A stretch of 43,440 nucleotides of DNA from Verrucomicrobiota bacterium (GCA_016195385.1 JACPZS010000033.1:1-43440), one strand, 5' to 3'. Shown: positions 31,884 to 40,294, counted from the first letter of the stretch. The notes: generated by a model not told the origin, from the sequence alone. Program-made: numbers and translations.

Positions 31884-33347
31884 TTGAACACTACCAAACA
31901 GCATCACGCGTTTAACCCGGATCATCTCGCGCTCACGCGCCGTGAATTTCTCGCACGCTGCGGCATGGGCATGGGCGCGCTGGGCCTGACGGGTTTGCTA
32001 GGCAACACGCCGGCGTTTGCCTCCACCGAGAGCGCCGCCTACACCTCGCCGCTGGCGCCGCGCACGCCACATTTTCCAGGCCGGGCCAAGCGTGTCATCC
32101 ATCTGTTCATGAACGGCGGGCCTTCGCACGTGGACACGTTTGATCCGAAACCCTCGCTGGCGAAGTACGCGGGCAAACTTTTGCCGGTGGAAAATTTGAA
32201 AACGGAGCGAAAAACCGGCGCGGCGTTTCCATCGCCGTACAAATTCAGTCCGCACGGCCAGAGTGGCATCGAAGTGAGCGAAATTTTTCCCCACGTCGCG
32301 GAATGCGTTGATGACCTCGCGATCATCCGCTCCATGCACGCCGACGTGCCCAATCACGAACCGTCGTTGATGCTGATGAACTGCGGCGAGGCGCGGCAGA
32401 TCCGACCCAGCATGGGATCGTGGGTGACGTACGGCCTGGGTAGCGACAACCAGAATCTGCCCGGCTTCATCGCGATGTGCCCAGGCGGTTATCCGATTCA
32501 GGAATCCCAAAACTGGCAGGCTGGTTTTCTGCCGAGCGTTTTTCAAGGAACGTACGTGGATACGCAACACACGCAGATCGAGAAATTGATCGAAAACGTG
32601 CAAAATAATCTCACTTCGATGCCGGAGCAGCGGGCGCAACTCGACTTGCTCAAGCAGTTGAACGAGCGCCACGCGCGCGCGCGCCAGCAGGACGGCCAGC
32701 TCGAAGCGCGCATCCAGTCCTTTGAACTCGCGTATCGGATGCAGATGGATGCCACCGACGCCTTTGACATCAGCCGCGAGCCGGAATACATCCGCAAGAT
32801 GTACGGCGAAGGCACGCAGGCGCGACAGATTCTCATCGCGCGCCGGCTCATCGAGCGCGGCGTGCGGTTCGTCCAGCTCTGGCACGGCAACGGCCAGCCG
32901 TGGGACAATCACGATGACATCGAGATCAACCATCGCAAACTTGCCGGGCAATGCGACCAGGCCATCGGCGCGCTGCTCAAGGATTTGAAACAACGCGGCC
33001 TGTTGGAAGACACGTTGGTAATTTGGGGCGGGGAATTTGGGCGCACGCCGACGGTCGAATTGCCGACGCCCGGTTCCAACGCCGGCAAGATCAACGGCCG
33101 CGACCACAACAACCACGGCTTCACGATGTGGCTGGCCGGTGGCGGCGCGAAAGGTGGAACAGTTTACGGCGCGACCGATGAATTTGGTTTTGCCGCCGCC
33201 GAAAACAAAGTCCACGTTCACGATCTCCACGCCACGATCCTGCACTTGCTCGGCTTCGATCACGAAAAGCTCACCTTCCGAAACGCCGGCCGGGATTTTC
33301 GCCTGACCGATGTGCATGGCCACGTCGTGAAGGAACTTATTGCCTGA
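31884..33347 (+). CDS. DUF1501 Tat-exported protein
   Basis: This 487-aa protein has a twin-arginine signal (TRREFLARCGMGMGALGLTG) and an alkaline-phosphatase/sulfatase-like fold typical of DUF1501: HLFMNGGPSHVDTFDPKP, VIWGGEFGRTP and GRDHNNHGFTMWLAGGG. The start is TTG at 31884, needed to place the Tat motif about 20 residues from the N-terminus. In verrucomicrobia and planctomycetes DUF1501 genes usually pair with a DUF1549/DUF1553 cytochrome-like partner; none is adjacent here. Catalytic role is unproven; a periplasmic hydrolase is likely. Confidence 0.88.
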   Translation: MNTTKQHHAFNPDHLALTRREFLARCGMGMGALGLTGLLGNTPAFASTESAAYTSPLAPRTPHFPGRAKRVIHLFMNGGPSHVDTFDPKPSLAKYAGKLLPVENLKTERKTGAAFPSPYKFSPHGQSGIEVSEIFPHVAECVDDLAIIRSMHADVPNHEPSLMLMNCGEARQIRPSMGSWVTYGLGSDNQNLPGFIAMCPGGYPIQESQNWQAGFLPSVFQGTYVDTQHTQIEKLIENVQNNLTSMPEQRAQLDLLKQLNERHARARQQDGQLEARIQSFELAYRMQMDATDAFDISREPEYIRKMYGEGTQARQILIARRLIERGVRFVQLWHGNGQPWDNHDDIEINHRKLAGQCDQAIGALLKDLKQRGLLEDTLVIWGGEFGRTPTVELPTPGSNAGKINGRDHNNHGFTMWLAGGGAKGGTVYGATDEFGFAAAENKVHVHDLHATILHLLGFDHEKLTFRNAGRDFRLTDVHGHVVKELIA

Positions 33348-33524
33348 CCGGGCCGGCGCTGGCGGCCTCGGCGTTGGGCAATTCAATCCGTGCTCAAGTC
33401 TGAAGGAGCTTCGTCGCCGATTGGTTCGACTCGCCGCTGGTTGCAATTTTTTGGGGAGACATTTTCGCCACTGACTGGCACATTCCAGCCGGCGCTTCCG
33501 CCGCGACCACTCCGCACAACTGGA

Positions 33525-33553
33525 TTGACAGCTTCGGCAGCCAGAACTTTAGT
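33525..33553 (+). promoter_or_regulatory. Putative cysI promoter
   Basis: TTGACA (33525-33530) and TTTAGT (33548-33553) are separated by 17 bases, with the ATG 22 bases further on. The -35 box is perfect and the -10 box moderate. It supports the choice of start at 33576 rather than the upstream open frame. Confidence 0.5.
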
Positions 33554-33575
33554 CAGGATAGCGATTCGACATTTT

Positions 33576-35246
33576 ATGATAACAACTGGGTCAGAGAGCA
33601 AGCCGACTCACAATGAAGTGATCAAAGAAGCCATCCCGACGCTGGCGGGCAACATTGCCGCCACGATGGCTTCCGGTACGGATCAGTTTTCCGCCGACGA
33701 CCAGCAGTTCACCAAGTTCCACGGCATCTACCAGCAGGACGACCGCGATCTGCGCAAGACGCAAAAGAAATTCATGATGATGATTCGCGGGCGCATCCCC
33801 GGTGGCGTGATGACGCCGAAGCAGTGGCTTACCTTCGACGACCTCGCCTCGACCTACGGCAACAACACCCTGCGCATCACCACGCGGCAGAGCATTCAGT
33901 TCCACGGCGTGGTCATGTCCGGCCTCGGCCCGCTGATAAAGAAGATCAACGAATGCCTGCTCTCCACGCTCGCAGCGTGCGGCGACGTGAACCGCAACGT
34001 GATGGCCTCGCCCACGCCCGCACGGACGCATGTCCGCGCGCGGATGCTGGAGGATTGCCGGCGTGTGGCCGATGCGTTGCGTCCACAGACCGGCGCGTAT
34101 CACGCCATCTGGATCGACGGCGTGCAACTCAACCTCGACGACCCGGCGAACAAGGACTTTGTTGATCCCCTCTACGGCAAGACCTACCTGCCGCGCAAAT
34201 TCAAGACGTGCTTCGTCATGCCGCCGGTGAACGACATGGACGTGTTCACGAACGACCTCGGGTTCATTGCCATCGTCGAAAACGGCCAGCTCGCCGGCTA
34301 CAATCTAGCCGTCGGCGGCGGCATGGGGCGCAGTCATGGACAGACCGTGACTTACCCGCGCCTGGCCGACGTGCTCGGCTTCTTCAAGCCGGAGCGCATC
34401 GTGGACATCGCGAAGGCGGTACTCACAGTGCATCGCGATTTCGGCGACCGCACCGATCGCAAGCACGCGCGCCTCAAATACGTCGTGGCCGAGCGTGGAG
34501 TCGAGTGGACGCGCGCGGAGATCGAGCAGCGCACGGGCTTCAAGTTGGAGCCGCCGCGCGACTACAAGTTTACGACCACCAGCGATGTCTATGGCTGGAA
34601 CAAGGCGTTGGATGGGACTTGGTTTCTCACGCTCTTCGTCGAGACCGGTCGAGTGAAGGAACGGCAGAAAGTCGCTCTGCGACGCGTCGCAGAGAAATTT
34701 GGCGCCATCGAGTTTCGTCTTTCGGCTAACCAAAACGTCATTCTGGCCAACGTCGCCGAGTCCGACAAAGCGGCTCTCAACGAGCTGCTTACTGAACAGG
34801 GCGTCAAGACCGACAACCAGGCGACCGTGCTGCACGCAGCGTCGATGGCCTGCCCCGCGCTGCCGACCTGCGGCCTCGCGCTCGCGGAATCCGAGCGCAT
34901 GTTGCCCAGCCTCGTGGACCGCATCGAAAAGCTCTGCGCCGAGGCCGGACTCGCGGGCGAGGAAATCATCATCCGCTCGACCGGCTGCCCGAACGGCTGC
35001 GCGCGCCCCTACATGGCGGAGATCGCCTTCGTCGGCAAAGCCCCCGGACGTTACCAACTCTGGCTCGGCGGCAACGCTTCCGGCACCCGCCTCAACCGCG
35101 TCTTCAAGGACGTGATCAAGGAAGCCGATGTGGAAACCGAACTGCGCCCCCTCCTCACGCGCTTCGCGAAAGAGCGGAACAGCGGCGAGCGTTTCGGCGA
35201 CTGGTGCGACCGGGTGATATTGAATGAGCGGCCGGCGGCGAATTGA
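33576..35246 (+). CDS. cysI: Sulfite reductase hemoprotein subunit CysI
   Basis: This 556-aa sirohaem/4Fe-4S enzyme reduces sulfite to sulfide. KFHGIYQQDDRDLR, RIPGGVMTPKQWL, TTRQSIQFHGV and NMA-type NVMASPTPA fit the family. The cluster/sirohaem cysteines are C426-x5-C432 (ACPALPTC) and C471-x3-C475 (TGCPNGC). The C-terminal end RFGDWCDRV follows KAPGRYQLWLGGNASGTRL. Close similarity to CysI rather than nitrite reductase, and neighbouring cysH/D/N, support sulfite as substrate. No CysJ flavoprotein gene is nearby; electrons may come from ferredoxin or a remote reductase. Upstream in-frame sequence from 33390 lacks similarity and contains the promoter. Confidence 0.92.
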   Translation: MITTGSESKPTHNEVIKEAIPTLAGNIAATMASGTDQFSADDQQFTKFHGIYQQDDRDLRKTQKKFMMMIRGRIPGGVMTPKQWLTFDDLASTYGNNTLRITTRQSIQFHGVVMSGLGPLIKKINECLLSTLAACGDVNRNVMASPTPARTHVRARMLEDCRRVADALRPQTGAYHAIWIDGVQLNLDDPANKDFVDPLYGKTYLPRKFKTCFVMPPVNDMDVFTNDLGFIAIVENGQLAGYNLAVGGGMGRSHGQTVTYPRLADVLGFFKPERIVDIAKAVLTVHRDFGDRTDRKHARLKYVVAERGVEWTRAEIEQRTGFKLEPPRDYKFTTTSDVYGWNKALDGTWFLTLFVETGRVKERQKVALRRVAEKFGAIEFRLSANQNVILANVAESDKAALNELLTEQGVKTDNQATVLHAASMACPALPTCGLALAESERMLPSLVDRIEKLCAEAGLAGEEIIIRSTGCPNGCARPYMAEIAFVGKAPGRYQLWLGGNASGTRLNRVFKDVIKEADVETELRPLLTRFAKERNSGERFGDWCDRVILNERPAAN

Positions 35247-35266
35247 CCTCCTTATTCGTTCAGAGA

Positions 35267-35956
35267 ATGGACTTAGCCGAAAAAATCCCGGACGGAATTT
35301 ATTACATCGTCTTGGCGGACTTGGTGGGTTCGACCAAATTTGGAGCCGAAATGGGAAACGATGCTCTTACTGCACGCATCCAGACGTTCGTAGCGGCGTC
35401 AAAAGACGCTATGAAGAACGCGAGGATGAGTTCCAATTCAGGTCGTTTCATAAAATCAGCAGGAGATGGTGTTTTGTTCGTTTTCAGCCACTTTCCAGAT
35501 GTAGTGCAGTGGGCGATGGAATTCGACGGAACGCTCGACCTTGCTCAAATTCGTCAAGAACCACTGCGAGCACGACTCTGTGTTCATGCTGGAGAAGTTC
35601 GGTTTGAAGCCGGCGAGACGACTGCTTTGGCTGTCAACCAAGTGTTCAAAATGGAGAAGAAGGTTGACGCAGGCGAACTCGTGCTTACGGACATCGCTCA
35701 TAAACTTGCATTGCCTTCGGTCTATCCGAAACAGTGTGAATTTGAGGAAAAAGGAACGATACGGCTTGATGGGTATGCTCGACCAGTGAAGTTGCACCGC
35801 TTGATCGTCAAAGCCGACGTTGCCTTCCTACGTGATAAGGCTCTACGTAGCCGTGAGGTTGCGAACACCCCAACTCCCGAGGCGAGCATCAATCAGTTGA
35901 AAGCCGAAATTGCGGAGGTCCGAAAAATGGCTTCTGGCGGGGCGAGATGGCAGTAG
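35267..35956 (+). CDS. Class III nucleotidyl cyclase-like protein
   Basis: This 229-aa protein is a single cyclase-homology-like domain. ADLVGSTKFGAEMG has the first metal Asp and SAGDGVLFVFSHFPD the second, RLCVHAGEVRFE the following strand, and GELVLTDIAHKLA the later region. These resemble class III adenylate/guanylate cyclases, but several substrate-specifying residues cannot be confirmed, so it may be a divergent or inactive cyclase. The ATG at 35267 is preferred to a TTG at 35243 next to the cysI stop. DNA here is lower in GC than the cys genes. It sits between cysI and the DUF433 pair, an accessory insertion in the sulfur cluster. Confidence 0.7.
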   Translation: MDLAEKIPDGIYYIVLADLVGSTKFGAEMGNDALTARIQTFVAASKDAMKNARMSSNSGRFIKSAGDGVLFVFSHFPDVVQWAMEFDGTLDLAQIRQEPLRARLCVHAGEVRFEAGETTALAVNQVFKMEKKVDAGELVLTDIAHKLALPSVYPKQCEFEEKGTIRLDGYARPVKLHRLIVKADVAFLRDKALRSREVANTPTPEASINQLKAEIAEVRKMASGGARWQ

Positions 35957-36163
35957 ATTATCAATACATTGTGAGACTCATCAAGGCATCCGAACATCCG
36001 AGAGACAACAATTGTGCAGTTCCCGCAGCCGTACTGCACGAGAACTCGTACGCGCAGCTTGCGATTACGCTGTTGCTCGTTCGTTCGCAAACCAGAAGTG
36101 GTTAGGTATCGTTGATATTGTAGCTCTAGGCTAACGACAGTCGACTGTGTTACCCTCTTTCCC

Positions 36164-36400
36164 ATGAACGAAGACACGTTACTGCCGGACGAAAAGAATC
36201 CGCTCATCTGGATCAACCCCGGACGGATGAGCGGCGCACCGTGCTTTTACAAGACACGGATGCCCATCGACAGCCTGTTCGTGAACCTCGAAGGCGGCGT
36301 CGGCCTCGACGAATGGCTCGACGCCTTTCCGTCGGTGACGCGCGAGCAGGCCGTCGCGGTGCTGGAATATGCGCACAGCAAAATCCTACAACCGGCATGA
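36164..36400 (+). CDS. DUF433 antitoxin-like protein
   Basis: This 78-aa DUF433-family protein (NPGRMSGAPCFYKTRMPIDSLF, GVGLDEWLDAFPSVTREQAVAVLEYA) is of the VapB-like/HTH class usually paired with a DUF5615 PIN-like protein. The stop overlaps the partner's ATG as ATGA (36397-36400), the normal arrangement for a toxin-antitoxin pair. The 207 bases upstream (35957-36163) hold no gene that can be supported and should carry the promoter. Confidence 0.8.
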   Translation: MNEDTLLPDEKNPLIWINPGRMSGAPCFYKTRMPIDSLFVNLEGGVGLDEWLDAFPSVTREQAVAVLEYAHSKILQPA

Positions 36401-36720
36401 GGGTGGTATTCGACATTTGCGTGCCGCGTCCGCTCCGCAAACACCTTCCCGGCCATGAAATCCGCACCGCGCAGGAACTGGGCTGGGACACTTTGCAGAA
36501 CGGCGACTTGATAAGCGCCGCCGAGCCGCTGTTTGACGTGCTGATCACGTCCGACCAGAACTTGAAGTATCAGCAGAATCTCGCCGGGCGAAAGCTGTCC
36601 ATCGTGGTGTTGCCGACGAACTACATGCCTGACGTGTTGCGGCTGGCACCGAAAGTGGCGCAGGCGTTGTCGGGGATTCGTCCTGGCACCGGAGCTTTTG
36701 TTGAAATTGAACCTGATTGA
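36397..36720 (+). CDS. DUF5615 PIN-like protein (putative toxin)
   Basis: This 107-aa protein has the DUF5615 pattern: MRVVFDICVPRPLRKHLPGH, TAQELGWDTLQNGDLISAAE, FDVLITSDQNLKYQQNLAGR and SIVVLPTNYMPDVL. The PIN-like acidic residues Asp6 and SDQN are present; the usual Asp-Glu at the start is Asp-Ile here. Coupled by ATGA to the DUF433 gene, it is likely a toxin partner. It ends only four bases before cysH, so the pair is inserted into the sulfate operon without breaking cysH. Confidence 0.8.
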   Translation: MRVVFDICVPRPLRKHLPGHEIRTAQELGWDTLQNGDLISAAEPLFDVLITSDQNLKYQQNLAGRKLSIVVLPTNYMPDVLRLAPKVAQALSGIRPGTGAFVEIEPD

Positions 36721-36724
36721 ATCC

Positions 36725-37387
36725 ATGACCCTCGAACAAATCGCCCAAGCCAACGCCGAACTGCGCCACAAGTCCGCGCTCGACATCGTGAAGTGGGCCA
36801 TTGCGCAGGCGAATGGCCGCGCCATTGTCTCGACGAACTTCCGCCCATACGAGGCGGTAATTCTCCACCTCGGCACGCAGGTGCAGCCGGACATCCGGGT
36901 GCTGTGGGTGGATCACGGCTACAACCGCGCCGCCACTTACAAACACGCCGAGCAGCTCAAGACGCAACTCAAGCTGAACATCCACGCTTACATTCCGAAG
37001 CTGACCGCCGCGCATTACGATGCCGTCCATGGCGGGATGCCCGAACCGACGCCGGAGAACGAGGAGCGCATCAAGGCCTTCAGCACGGTGATGAAACTGG
37101 AGCCGTTCCAGCGTGGGATGAAGGAACTCGCACCCACCGTCTGGATCACCGCGCTGCGCCAGGTGCAGAACCCAAACCGCGCCGGACTCGACATCGTGAG
37201 CCACGATGGAAATTTTGGTTCGCTCAAAGTCTCCCCAGTGTTCTACTGGAGCGACGCGGAGATGGAAGCCTACTTGAAGCAGCATAACCTGCCGAACGAG
37301 TGGGATTACTTCGATCCGGCGAAGGCGGATGACAAGCGCGAGTGCGGTTTGCACGCGAATTGGGGCGGGAAAGCACTGAGAAATTGA
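36725..37387 (+). CDS. cysH: Phosphoadenosine phosphosulfate reductase CysH
   Basis: This 220-aa reductase converts PAPS to sulfite with thioredoxin. The PP-loop-like N-terminal region (RAIVSTNFRPYEAVILHLG), LWVDHGYNRAATYKHAE, and the catalytic C-terminal ECGLH (Cys207) are seen. The paired cysteines that hold a 4Fe-4S cluster in APS-type reductases are absent (VMKLEPFQRG at the equivalent place), so PAPS is the likely substrate. The ATG at 36725 matches the family N-terminus; a frame start at 36698 would overlap the toxin gene. The stop codon's last base begins the left inverted repeat of the next cassette. Confidence 0.9.
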   Translation: MTLEQIAQANAELRHKSALDIVKWAIAQANGRAIVSTNFRPYEAVILHLGTQVQPDIRVLWVDHGYNRAATYKHAEQLKTQLKLNIHAYIPKLTAAHYDAVHGGMPEPTPENEERIKAFSTVMKLEPFQRGMKELAPTVWITALRQVQNPNRAGLDIVSHDGNFGSLKVSPVFYWSDAEMEAYLKQHNLPNEWDYFDPAKADDKRECGLHANWGGKALRN

Positions 37388-37416
37388 GACACGGATTTCA
37401 CGGATTGGCACGGATT
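37387..37416 (+). repeat. Left 30-bp inverted repeat arm of the GxxExxY cassette
   Basis: AGACACGGATTTCACGG then ATTGGCACGGATT, containing three CACGGATT units. It begins at the last base of the cysH stop and ends seven bases before the GxxExxY ATG, so it also forms the leader of that gene. Confidence 0.8.
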
Positions 37417-37423
37417 AAGAAAT

Positions 37424-37798
37424 ATGGCTGAACTGCTTTATCGCGAGGAGACGCACCGGCTCATTGGACCATGCATGGAGATTCATCGGGAGTTGGGCAA
37501 AGGGCATGATGAGGTCATCTACAAGGATGCGCTGGTCGTGGAGTTGGGCCGCGCCGCCATTCCCTTCGAGCGCGAGAAGAAATACGAGATTCACTACAAG
37601 GGCGTGCTCCTTCCGCATTTTTATTTCGCTGATTTTGTGGTCTGGGACAAAATCATCTTCGAGGCCAAAGCGGTCGATAAACTGACCGACTCCCATGTGA
37701 AGCAGGTGTTGAACTATTTGGCCGCGTCCAAACTCCGCGTCGGCCTGCTCGTAAATTTCGGCGCGGACTCGTTGGAGTGGAAGCGTGTCATCCTCTGA
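37424..37798 (+). CDS. GxxExxY protein (PD-(D/E)XK-like)
   Basis: This 124-aa protein of the GxxExxY family shows the signature GKGHDEVIYKDALVVEL, then IPFEREKKYEIHYKG, and FADFVVWDKIIFEAKAVDKL, which carries the Asp and the Glu-x-Lys of a PD-(D/E)XK nuclease fold. Its function is not known; a nuclease or restriction-like role has been inferred for the family. The gene stands between cysH and cysD, enclosed by 30-bp inverted repeats. The His-Asp at the signature replaces the more usual Leu-Leu before Glu. Confidence 0.85.
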   Translation: MAELLYREETHRLIGPCMEIHRELGKGHDEVIYKDALVVELGRAAIPFEREKKYEIHYKGVLLPHFYFADFVVWDKIIFEAKAVDKLTDSHVKQVLNYLAASKLRVGLLVNFGADSLEWKRVIL

Positions 37799-37800
37799 AC

Positions 37801-37830
37801 AATCCGTGTCAATCCGTGAAATCCGTGTCT
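37801..37830 (-). repeat. Right 30-bp inverted repeat arm of the GxxExxY cassette
   Basis: This is the reverse complement of 37387-37416 with one mismatch (G to A at the second spacer). It begins two bases after the GxxExxY stop codon and lies 29 bases before cysD. Confidence 0.8.
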
Positions 37831-37859
37831 AAAATATTTTCTGAGAAATTTGTGTCTCA

Positions 37860-38798
37860 ATGAGCAGCTACCATCTTGACCATCTTCAGTATCTCGAAAC
37901 GGAAGCGATTCACGTCATGCGCGAGGTCGCGGGCGAGTTCGAGCGGCCGGCGCTTTTGTTTTCCGGCGGCAAGGATTCCATCTGCCTGCTGCGGCTGGCG
38001 GAGAAGGCGTTTCGCCCGTCGGACATTCCGATGCCGTTCGTCAACATCGAGACGGGGCATGAGTTTCCCGAGTTGATTGATTTCCGCGACCGCCGCGCCA
38101 AGCAACTTGGTGCGAAGCTCATCGTCCGCAATGTCGATGACGCCATCGCCAGGGGCCTCGCCACGCCCAAGCCTGGTATCGTCAGTCGCAACCAGCTTCA
38201 GACACCGGTGCTGCTCGCGGTAATCGAGGAGTTCCAGTTCGACTGCTGCATCGGTGGCGCGCGGCGCGACGAGGAGAAGGCCCGCGCCAAGGAACGCTTC
38301 TTCAGTTTCCGCGACGGTTTCGGCCAGTGGGATCCGAAGAACCAGCGCCCGGAAATCTGGAACCTCTACAACGCGCGGCTCAACCAAGGCGAGAACATGC
38401 GCGTCTTCCCGCTCTCGAACTGGACGGAGATGGACGTGTGGGAATACATCAAGAAGGAGCAGCTCGAAGTCCCGACCATTTATTTCAGCCACGAGCGCGA
38501 ATGTTTTCGCCGTGGCGGTCAATGGTTGCCCGTCCCGCCGCCGCACACAGATACGACCAAGCCCGACCCTTACGCTGGCGCGCGTCCGACCGACAAGGAG
38601 CCGGTCAAGAAAATGATCGTCCGCGTCCGCACCATCGCCGACATGATCAGCACCGGGATGATTGAATCTAAAATTTACACCGTGGACGACATCATCACCG
38701 AGATCGCCGCCGCGCGCGTGACTGAGCGCGGCTCCCGCGCTGACGACAAGGCCAGCGAGGCCGCGATGGAAGACCGCAAAAAGCAGGGGTATTTCTGA
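37860..38798 (+). CDS. cysD: Sulfate adenylyltransferase small subunit CysD
   Basis: This 312-aa PP-loop enzyme forms APS from ATP and sulfate with CysN. It starts SYHLDHLQYLETEAIHVMRE. The PP-loop SGGKDS is at 35-40, with NIETGHEFPELIDFRDRRA, GGARRDEEKARAKERFFSF and WTEMDVWEYIKKE following. Length fits CysD (about 300 aa). The ATG at 37860 follows the inverted repeat directly. The stop is embedded in the left arm of the next repeat pair (38798-), exactly as the cysH stop is embedded in the first cassette. Confidence 0.95.
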   Translation: MSSYHLDHLQYLETEAIHVMREVAGEFERPALLFSGGKDSICLLRLAEKAFRPSDIPMPFVNIETGHEFPELIDFRDRRAKQLGAKLIVRNVDDAIARGLATPKPGIVSRNQLQTPVLLAVIEEFQFDCCIGGARRDEEKARAKERFFSFRDGFGQWDPKNQRPEIWNLYNARLNQGENMRVFPLSNWTEMDVWEYIKKEQLEVPTIYFSHERECFRRGGQWLPVPPPHTDTTKPDPYAGARPTDKEPVKKMIVRVRTIADMISTGMIESKIYTVDDIITEIAAARVTERGSRADDKASEAAMEDRKKQGYF

Positions 38799-38892
38799 GA
38801 CACGGATTTCACGAATTTACACGGATTAAACTGCACCATGACAAACCCTGCGATTGGTCAAACCATCCGTGATTATCCGTGCAATCCGTGTC
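38798..38892. repeat. Empty inverted-repeat pair between cysD and cysN
   Basis: A left arm at 38798-38827 (28/30 like the cassette arm) and an imperfect inverted right arm at about 38865-38892 surround 37 bases with no gene. Each arm has two to three CACGGAT units. It lies 22 bases before the cysN start and could be a cassette that lost, or never held, its gene. A hairpin in the mRNA leader is also possible. Confidence 0.65.
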
Positions 38893-38914
38893 GCTGCCTG
38901 GATCGCCACTAACC

Positions 38915-40231
38915 ATGTCTCACACCCAGCATCCCATCGAACTCCTGCGCTTCAACACCTGCGGCTCCGTCGATGACGGCAAGTCCACGCTCATCGGGCG
39001 GCTGCTCTACGACTCGAAGTCGTTGATGGAAGATCAACTGGAGGCGCTGGAAATTTCCGCCGACATCACCGGCGGCGGAAAAATCAATCTCGCCAACCTC
39101 ACGGACGGCCTGCGCGCCGAGCGTGAGCAGGGCATCACCATCGACGTCGCCTATCGCTACTTCGCCACGCCGCGCCGCAAGTTCATCGTCGCCGACACGC
39201 CGGGGCATGTGCAGTACACGCGCAACATGGTCACGGGCGCAAGCACGGCGAACCTTTCCATCGTGCTCGTCGATGCGCGCCTCGGCGTCATCGAGCAAAG
39301 CCGCCGCCACACGTATCTCGCGTCGTTGTTGCGCATCCCGCATCTCGTCATCGCGGTGAACAAAATGGATCTCGTCGGCTGGAGTGAAGATCGCTTCCAA
39401 GAGATTCGTGATGAGTTCGAATCGTTCCTGCCGCTGCTCGACATGAAGGACGTGAAGTTCATCCCCATCAGCGCGCTCAACGGCGACAATGTGGTCGATC
39501 CTTCCAAGTTCACGCCGTGGTATGTCGGTCCGACGCTGCTCGGCCACCTCGAAACGATTTCCATCGCCAGCGACTGGAACCTGCACGGCTTCCGTTTCCC
39601 GGTGCAATGGGTCAATCGCCCGAACAATCCGACGAATCACGAGCTGCATGACTTCCGCGGCTTGAGCGGACAAATCGCCGGCGGCATCGTGCGCGTCGGC
39701 CAGAAAATCATGGCCTTGCCGAGCGGCCTCAAGAGCACGCTGAAACAAATTTGGACCCACGACGGTCCGCTCCAGGAAGCGTTCTGTCCCCAGTCCGTCA
39801 CGCTGGTGCTCGAGCACGATATCGACATCAGCCGCGGTGACATGCTCGTCGGCCTCGATTCGCTCCCCGGTGCGAGCACCGAACTGCACGCGCGCGTTTG
39901 CTGGATGCACCAACGCCCACTGCAACGCGGGAAAAAATACTTCCTCAAGCACACCACACAAACGGTGCAAGCCATCGTCACCGCCATCGAAGACCGCATC
40001 AACATTTCGACCTACGCGCCCGAGATGGAACCGCCGGAACTCGGCGTGAATGACATCGGCGAAATTCGCCTCAAGGTTTCCAAACCACTCATCTACGACG
40101 GCTACGCGACCAATCGACTGACTGGCTCGTTCGTCTTGATTGAACAAGGCACCAATCACACCGTCGCCGCCGGGATGCTCCTGCCGCCGCTCGAAGCCGT
40201 GAAACCGGAATACAGCGACTTCGCAATCTGA
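38915..40231 (+). CDS. cysN: Sulfate adenylyltransferase large subunit CysN (GTPase)
   Basis: This 438-aa GTPase drives APS synthesis with CysD. P-loop GSVDDGKS is at 17-24, with switch-region RAEREQGITIDVAYRYF, DTPGHVQY (G3) and NKMD (G4); beta-barrel domains follow. Length corresponds to CysN without a fused CysC kinase, so PAPS production needs an APS kinase encoded elsewhere. The ATG at 38915 starts the family sequence; an in-frame start at 38879 lies in the repeat. It is the last gene of the cys cluster. Confidence 0.95.
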   Translation: MSHTQHPIELLRFNTCGSVDDGKSTLIGRLLYDSKSLMEDQLEALEISADITGGGKINLANLTDGLRAEREQGITIDVAYRYFATPRRKFIVADTPGHVQYTRNMVTGASTANLSIVLVDARLGVIEQSRRHTYLASLLRIPHLVIAVNKMDLVGWSEDRFQEIRDEFESFLPLLDMKDVKFIPISALNGDNVVDPSKFTPWYVGPTLLGHLETISIASDWNLHGFRFPVQWVNRPNNPTNHELHDFRGLSGQIAGGIVRVGQKIMALPSGLKSTLKQIWTHDGPLQEAFCPQSVTLVLEHDIDISRGDMLVGLDSLPGASTELHARVCWMHQRPLQRGKKYFLKHTTQTVQAIVTAIEDRINISTYAPEMEPPELGVNDIGEIRLKVSKPLIYDGYATNRLTGSFVLIEQGTNHTVAAGMLLPPLEAVKPEYSDFAI

Positions 40232-40294
40232 CGCGCAGTGCAAGCCAGGAACCGTGAAGATCGCAAATCAACTTTTGCGAATAAAGAAATCACA

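Larger units (their letters stand above)
37387..37830. mobile_element. GxxExxY cassette bounded by 30-bp inverted repeats
   Basis: Arms at 37387-37416 and 37801-37830 are inverted and differ at one base of 30. Between them is only the GxxExxY gene. Each arm carries three CACGGATT octamers spaced 9-10 bases apart. A related empty pair lies at 38798-38892. No transposase is inside, so if it moves it does so in trans, or the arms act at the DNA or RNA level. Confidence 0.6.

Noticed and set aside
31998..33446. 482-aa minus-strand open frame across the DUF1501 gene
   Set aside because: Antisense to a recognised family; its composition is not protein-like.
35957..36163. Integron attC-like site suggested by GTTAGGT
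   Set aside because: The partner core site and the folded-hairpin layout are missing and no integron integrase is nearby.
37387..38892. CACGGATT repeats as a CRISPR-like array
   Set aside because: Units are 8 bases, spaced by one or two bases, arranged as inverted pairs, with no spacers of constant length and no cas genes.
38909..40243. 444-aa minus-strand open frame across cysN
   Set aside because: Antisense to a GTPase with all G motifs.
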